Assembly (NCBI RefSeq): GCF_037392515.1
Contig: NC_090287.1
Span: forward strand, 11,831,001 to 11,895,000
Source: Haliotis asinina
Lineage: Eukaryota > Mollusca > Gastropoda > Lepetellida > Haliotidae
DNA: 64,000 bases
Direction: 5' to 3'
How positions within the stretch are numbered: the stretch's first letter is position 1; each line of letters begins with the position of its first letter. A program made the position numbers and the translations under genes. Below the pieces are notes generated by a model that was not told where the DNA came from, ran no database searches, and saw nothing but the letters and a program-made list of their open reading frames with translations. This document shows, in pieces, positions 57,380-64,000 of this stretch.

Positions 57380-57912
57380 ATGTCTTACCGCAGACAAAGA
57401 CGCAATGATACACCCATGGTGCTACCAGTCACAACAACACAACACCAGGTAACAATGTCATCACAAAGCCGTGATGCTAAACACGCTGTGGTGCTCATCA
57501 TGCGGTCATCACATTGCGTCATTATCCTTTCTGAAGCCTGCGATGGCGTCTTGTCCGATAACCTGAGGGTAAGCTTGTGTACATATGGTGATTAGACACT
57601 GACTGACCAGTGGTCTCCCACCAAGTCACAGAGGAACGTTGTAACTGTCTTGCTCTTAAGAAAACGTCCCGCTCCCTACGTACCCCATAATGGTAAACTG
57701 AAGTAAATTGTGCTGTTATCTGGTTGAGCTGGGTTTTTTTTTTCAAACTTAGAAAGAGCCTATGGGCGTTCACACATCTATGAATGTGATTTAATTACAA
57801 GCCTACCAAATGTAATTTCTTCCAGGAATTAGGACCGATTCAGCTGGGAGGAAATGTTGAACAAAGGCATTATGATTACAACAGACACTGGGTGAACTTC
57901 GGACAATGTTAA
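57380..57912 (+). other. weak candidate for two terminal exons
   Basis: An open frame ends SEACDGVLSDNLR at 57568 directly before a donor GTAAGC. In matching phase 0, an acceptor TTTCTTCCAG (57816-57825) opens a 28-codon frame, ELGPIQLGGNVEQRHYDYNR and onward to stop at 57912. No upstream exon or domain was recognised. It could be chance. Confidence 0.25.
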
Positions 57913-58015
57913 GAAAACCTATGCGAAACTGGTATATTGATATAAATGCATGTGTGTGTGTTGTTGGGGGTGGGGGTGGGGGGAGAGTGGTGGGTGTTGT
58001 TTGTTAGAGTGTGTT

Positions 58016-58018
<3 letters not shown>

Positions 58019-58046
<28 letters not shown>

Positions 58047-58056
58047 CTGTGTGTGT
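58019..58056. repeat. (GT)n microsatellite
   Basis: A GT run of about 18 units with one CT interruption. Confidence 0.95.
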
Positions 58057-58059
58057 TAC

Positions 58060-60069
58060 TCGTCGTTTATAAAATATATTGGACATATTTTCGCCTCTGT
58101 AATTACTTTGTATGGGATAAATGTCTACAGGAAAAAAGTGTTTGTCAGTTAGGCTATTGTATATAAGTTGTCTATCATTAATAGACAGTCAGAGACATAT
58201 CTAATGGTATTCAAGCGGTCATTGTGTGAATAAAAACCTACACACCTTGTTATTTGTTCCCACAACTGTTAAATCGACAGTAATTACTAAGCCAACCATC
58301 ACTAGACGTACAATACCATACACAATTAGTACATAACATTCATTCACAAAGAAAACATGCCTTGCCTTTCCAAAGTAACACTTGGTAACTGTCTGGCGTT
58401 ATGACTTTGGTAACTGTCTGGCGTTATGACTTTGCAAGCAGCACTGTTTTGACAATGGTAAGCTTAATCTCCAACTTTCACATTTAACAGATAAAAAAAC
58501 TGTCACGCGAAAAGCATAGTGTGCTAGATAAGCAGTGATTTGATTTATAAACATGAGGGTAACGCATTGTTTACGTTAACCCACTTCTATATCTAGCACA
58601 CGCTAAAATGTATGTATGTGTATAGCATTCGTTGGTTTCACATTAATTTCAGGCCTAAGCGGAAGTTAGCCAGTAGATATTTTTACACGCTCTGCACATG
58701 AACACATCGGGTCTTAAATTACTGTGAAACCAACGAATTGTTTATGTATCAATGTATAAACATGTTTTGTGATTTGTAAAATAGTTTCTACGTTGGGATA
58801 ATTCACATTTTGAGCATGAGATATACCTGGATAGAAGACACACCATCTTTTCATTATTTTCTTCGGTGATAATGCTAGTAGGATGTAAGTAAGCAATAGC
58901 ATTGTGTAACAAGAACATTGTTGCTATTTCCACTCACCACGGGTTCATAAAGATTTGGATAACTTAACTGTGGTCAAATTGTGCATTATTGGTGGTATTG
59001 TCTGGCGATGCCATTCAGAACGCTAGTAAGCTAGTCATTACTGTTCTGGTGATTTGGACGTTTAACGCACACGTAATACGTATTTCGGGCTCGCGAGGTC
59101 ACTTAGCGTTCGATCTAGTCTGTCAGATCCTGAAGCGAATATATCCAAGAAAGCCCACGCAAGTCTAGAAAATGTGGCCAGTTCAGATTTCCTTAGCTTC
59201 TGAAAATGAAAAAAGTCTCAGGGCTCCATTTCATTATATTATTTTTTTTCACTATGACCTTTTTTCAGTAAAGTGTGTTCATTTCAGAAACTAGTTGTTA
59301 GTCTACGTTCGATCGAAAGATAGGCGATTTGAGCGAAAATGTGGCAACGTGTTGGGACAGGTAGGGTTCCATATTTAAATTAATATCCGTGAATTTTATA
59401 TTTAATTTTTTTTTCAGGAGCGGTAATGGGTATAAACGATGGGATGATTTGGTTTCGACTTGACTGCGTGTTGTTTTTAATGTGTTTTCATGTTTGCACT
59501 AGGATTATATAATTACTGAGCTTAGTGGTGTTTGTAGCGTCAGGTGTGTTTCCGTGCCGTGTGAACACGATTCTTTGTCTTTGGTAGTTAATACTTGACG
59601 TAGTATATGCTGATGCAACGATTGATTTTAAGTTAACACGCCATTATGACGTCAGGTGACGTGATTGCAACACTTTTCATTCATTACCGGTAGTTTCTGG
59701 AATGAGACCCAATTTGTAACGTCTTTGGCAACACATTTTGTTTCATATATAGCTCTTCAATATATTTCTGTTTTAATGCTTTAAAATGACCTGGTTTTCG
59801 ATTTTTACTTTGTATCTTCTTTGATGTCTTTATGTACAGCTCAATCGCATATTGGCACACTGACAGCATCGACATGATCAGAAAAAAATGATGATATATG
59901 AAGCATACCCGATGGTTGGAAAAAGGCAGATCTCTAAACGGATCCATCACGAAATTGTAATGAAATGATGCTTTTTATGAAGGCGGCAACTGACACATTA
60001 CTATTTCTCATTATTCAGTACGAAGACATGATGGTTTAATCAACGGAAGGATGTGACGGACAGACATAC
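58060..60069. other. intergenic, no gene seen
   Basis: It includes a 25-bp tandem duplication at 58382-58432 (GGTAACTGTCTGGCGTTATG units). AT-rich ORFs of 60-90 codons have no support. Confidence 0.4.
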
Positions 60070-60233
60070 AGACAGTTTATTAAAGTCTCACTTTGTGTAT
60101 ACAATAAAATACAATATATAAAAGCATATATTCACGTAAGATATGAAATGAAATATAGACAAACCACTATTATTGGAGTTAAGAGAGACTATGATTGCAT
60201 TAAAAGGACTTAAAACGGTATAAATTATAAATG

Positions 60234-60546
60234 CTAATGATAAAGTATATATTTTCTTTTTAAAACGCTATTGCAGGTTTTGGCACATAAAACTGATACA
60301 CTTTCTTCTTGGAGGAGTACCGCACATGTATCCATGTCACACAATGTATTAAAATCCTTAACACTAACCCAGGCTTCCTTTACTAAATTATAACTTAGGT
60401 CGTCGTATACAGGACAGTTTAAAATAACATGTACTTCATCTTGAACGACTTGATTATGACATAGGTTGCTGGTTCTACCTTCTGTTGCGGTGCCATGGCA
60501 AGAATGCAGCCAAACTTTGTTGAATAAACATTCTATGTAAATTATG
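60234..60546 (-). pseudogene. LINE reverse-transcriptase C-terminal fragment
   Basis: A minus-strand frame reads IYIECLFNKVWLHSCHG, then RTSNLCHNQVVQDEVHVILN and CPVYDDLSYNLVKEAW, ending KRKYILYH-stop. The Cys...His/Cys spacing with DEVHVILNCPVY resembles the terminal C-x-E-x(2,3)-H-x(4)-CP-Y motif of non-LTR retrotransposon proteins. The element is 5'-truncated; its 3' UTR probably continues to about 60070. Confidence 0.6.
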
Positions 60547-61450
60547 GATTGACACTTTCAAGTGCCGTCCATAGTATCAACGATTTGACGAAACAAATGA
60601 TGGTGATAACCAACAGACACAAACATTTTCTATAATACATGTATAAATGAACGGGAAAAGAGCAGTGAAGTGTACTCACACCATAATGCTAGTGGTTGAA
60701 CAATTCTTGCCTGGTATCATTCTGTCTAGATATGCTCTAAAATACAAATTTAAAGCTACCCCTGGAGTATTTATTCAAACCCAAATCATATACTGTAAGC
60801 CATAAGAATTATGCTGTACGAACGCAGCTGACATCATTGCCTTTTTGGGGGGTTAGGGAGATGTGGTGGGTTGTGTATTTGTACAAATATTCTTCTTGAC
60901 TTCTCGTGTGCCTGTCTCGACTATGTTATTGAATTATAACCAGGTATGTACAATTATCTGTAATGACATCTACACATAATCAATTAATCAATCTTTAAAA
61001 GTCTCCCATTTGTGAGCAAATTCTGGTCAACCAGTCATATTATTGCTATGGACCTCAAGCATTGTAAGCGAAAAGCACATCGAAATGTTGTTTCAGCTTG
61101 AGTAACATACGATGACATATTACAGTTTATAACTTAAATAATAATAATAACTATATGTAATAACACTTTTGATGTATTTTACACTTAGATATAAGATGAG
61201 ACCATGTCGGCCTTGACACGTGCATTGACACAGCTGTGGGTACAATTATCTTTTATGTACATAACAAATACGTTTTTCTTGCAATGTGATTCTGAATTAA
61301 CATATTTATTAGGTGTGAAGATGTGTTGCAAATTCTTTCCATTATCAAACTTTCTGTAACAGACATGTGTATCGCCAATAGACATTTTACACATACAGCG
61401 ACCTTTTCAAGAGTGAATGAGACTTTTTCAAAACTCAGGCGAAGGATAGC
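60547..61450. other. intergenic, no gene seen
   Basis: AT-rich; no supported coding exon. Confidence 0.4.
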
Positions 61451-61452
61451 CA

Positions 61453-61593
61453 TCACTGTAAATTATATAAATAAAGAATAAGCGTGTGCTGTGGCGATAT
61501 AGCAAGCATTCTGGACTTGGGCTTCATTCTCGGGGGTGTAGGGGGAAGACTTCTTCCGGTCTCCGATTTGCGCTTCAAAACAATCCAGTCCTC
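61453..61593 (-). other. candidate exon with proline-rich motif
   Basis: After a pyrimidine-rich tract and TTGGAG (possible acceptor), the minus strand reads EDWIVLKRKSETGRSLPPTP, then PRMKPKSRM and on to a stop at 61453. RSLPPTPPR is of SH3-ligand type. An in-frame stop lies just upstream, so it would need to be an exon. The opposite strand is also open and has a donor-like AAG|GTGAGC at 61600, so strand choice is uncertain. Confidence 0.3.
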
Positions 61594-61756
61594 CTCCAAG
61601 GTGAGCAAAACTCATTTTACCATCCACATCAAATCTTACAGAGTTTCAGGAGAACAATTTTGTTCATTAAATTTTCTTTGTCGGTCATTTATTCAAAATA
61701 TCAAATCGTACCACATGCTCTCAAGATTGGCAGATGGTAGTTCTAAATTTGAATGA

Positions 61757-64000
61757 TCCTGCTGCTATTGAAGAACAATGACAAACAGAGAATGATACAG
61801 CAATTTTGCAATACATCATTCAATGTAAATGATATTGCATTTTTCAAAATGTAGTAGAAACAGACATTTTCCAACTGTAATGGAAACAATTGGTTCTGAA
61901 TTCTATGAAGCTTGGATCCAGTTATGGTGCATCTTCCAACCGACTGCATTTGCATGATGTATACAATATGTACGTCGCTGGTTATGTTGCACATAATTAA
62001 TGTGAATTATGTCATTATTCATATAGTAACAATATGAAACATCCATCTGTCACATATCTGCATTACGTCACACATAAATCGTTAACGGGATCTGCAGATA
62101 TCCTACTGAATTGCCAATGATCTATATTCAAACCAGAAATACGCCGCACGATTGTACTTTGAGTTCACATTCAATACTTTACAACAGTTGACTTTTTTAA
62201 CAGTACATATTTAATCTCATTAACCCAATATATTCATGAGAACAATAAAGCCTATGTCTAGATGTGTAAGACGAACCTGCTTTTAAATGATATGGAATGT
62301 GTTCCCACTTCATTTTATGGATGTCCCAGAGTTGACAAAAGAATATGATTAATCAACAGGTTATTCCGAAACATGGTATTCTTTGTACGGTGTAGCGTAT
62401 CACTATATTTTCAATTGTAGTGTTGACACAGGTACATAATGTTTAGCGTAGTTCATGTCCGTGTTGTGATATTACATTATATATTGTTAGCCTTACATCT
62501 ATATGACATTGTATATTTGCTGTTATGGTGTCAAATTATTGAAATCTTTATACTCTGTACTGAGTACGTGTTTCGGTTCTCCATCCATTTTGGCCATTTA
62601 TCTGCCTGCTTCCTTATCGTTTTCAAACAATCAATGTATTATGCAATTCGATTCACTTACTACCCTAGGGGCGTACAACAAGATTAAGCATTGTGCTGTC
62701 TGGTTAATAAGGAAGTGAGTGCTTGTATACCAGTTTGATGGTTTTCCCGGTTATAATTGATACTATGTCTATTGAAATTAACAGCCAGGGGTTGTGTTTC
62801 ATTTCAATGTCACGGTTTGGCAGGTTTTGGTATGCCTGAATTGACACGACCCAGTAACTGACCACTTGCTAACAGCACGATAAGATGATGGACAGACACG
62901 CTCCTCTACATTACGTAACAAACCGTTGCGTAATGCAGTTTGGACCAAGGTGAAAATAAGAACAATTATCATAAACGTCAGTCATATACCAGTATAATCA
63001 GCAGTCAATCAACGTGTATGTCTACAGATCAAACGGACGTTGAAAGAGTTTCTTTGTTGTTAATGATGGATTGTGGGAAGCTTAGTTGGGGGCATTCTGG
63101 GAAATTACCAGACTTCAGCTAATCCCTATTCATAAAAGATAACGAACCGGTGATTTAATGTTGAACATTATACCCCTAGGGCAATGGGACAAGGCAGTGT
63201 TACAGACAATTAAATAAACACTTAGTGACTATATAAATAGGACATTTACCTCTTTAACAAAGGTGGTAACATGTATAATTGTACATTTCGGTAAAATGAT
63301 AAATGTACCGTTTATAAAGACAGTAAACATCGCCAAACAAGGTGGTCCGAAAACAGGAATTTACTTCAAAGTTTGAAAATACGTTTGAACACAATTTCCT
63401 GAGTCTTAAAACGCCATTTTCTCTGATTACCTAAACTAGTTAGCAATCTTCTATCATGGTGTCAGGCATGTCATTATCATACCTTACCCGGAATCATCGG
63501 TGATGTTTAACGTAGGCGTGACGTCACTCGAAAGACATACCTTCACCCTTAAATCTAAGCGGACATAACTCAATGCCCCGCAGCTTTCAGGGCACCACTA
63601 CTCAACTTGAAATCTCGTACAGTACCTGTCCAGCATCATCAATAGCTATGCATGGAATATAAGAATTATAATTCAACTCCGCAAATTAATAGGGGATGTC
63701 TGGTATTATCTGATTCCTGTTTAAGCGTGTCTGTCTGGGTTACGTTACGCTTCTTTCAACATTGAGCTAAGTGTTTTTGTGAAGCCATAATACTGGTAAA
63801 CTGCATTAATCCAAATTGAAACTTTCATGACGGTATAGATATTTGATATTTTTCAGTCCTATGCTTCGTCAGGTAATCAGAAGCAAAAGAGGACGTGTTA
63901 TATTCATCATGTTTGCAGCTGTAATCGCGCACGAAGGTGGAAAAAATAACAAATACGTGACACCTAACACTAAAGACAGATAGCCACATTATGAATTTGT
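61757..64000. other. intergenic, no gene seen
   Basis: AT-rich. Short ORFs (82, 71 and 60 codons near 62439-63122) lack splice or domain support. No recognised repeat. Confidence 0.4.

Noticed and set aside
57318..57431. Kringle-like fragment (ICLTADKDAMIHPWCY)
   Set aside because: A single PWCY match without the other kringle cysteines and in a different frame from the neighbouring candidate exon; probably chance.

Overview
This is eukaryotic nuclear DNA, almost certainly from a vetigastropod mollusc and most likely an abalone (Haliotis). The main evidence is about 35 copies or fragments of two tRNA-headed SINE families that share a tail of the form GCGGCGTAAAACTAAACTC + ACTC repeats; I recall these from abalone sequence. 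There is also mollusc-typical Tc1-like transposon debris, abundant micro- and minisatellites, split genes with GT/AG introns, TATA promoters, and no operon structure. No rRNA gene, convincing functional tRNA gene, CRISPR array or prokaryotic signal was seen.

Layout. 0-8 kb: intergenic, with a palindromic MITE, a decayed Tc1 transposon and a SINE cluster. 7.9-12.1 kb: a minus-strand gene (three-exon model, 233 aa, unrecognised coiled-coil/SR-type protein) with a 17-unit, 42-bp minisatellite just past its 3' end and an ACGT-rich repeat just upstream of its first exon. 15-23.3 kb: three large minisatellite blocks (42-, 54- and 40/37-bp periods) that create long but spurious ORFs. 24.6-25.1 kb: a second decayed Tc1-like transposase. 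27.3-37.6 kb: a large inverted duplication with arms of about 2 kb around a 6.1-kb spacer that holds a two-exon gene. 40-45.7 kb: a candidate minus-strand exon, a foldback element and a 200-bp palindrome. 46-52.5 kb: two more two-exon genes in tandem. 53-64 kb: mostly gene-free, with SINEs, a LINE 3' fragment and two weak exon candidates.

The central result is a family of three plus-strand paralogues (30.3-32.1, 46.3-48.1 and 50.4-52.4 kb; 262, 294 and 278 aa). All have exactly two coding exons, a phase-1 intron, and an exon junction that recreates the codon GAT followed by TCN, giving Asp-Ser. Outside that junction and a few short motifs (an N-terminal LDM..FPG.D motif in two, DL(F/Y).LID at the junction in two, a hydrophobic LP.F(L/I) helix followed by a basic cluster, and an (R)GS end in two) they have diverged almost beyond recognition. 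They are acidic, Ser/Asp/Glu-rich and probably disordered; one has two basic clusters like a bipartite nuclear signal. Two have CACGTG boxes just upstream of a TATA box. I recognise no known family. A fast-evolving, inducible, nuclear regulator or effector family is an inference, not something the sequence proves.
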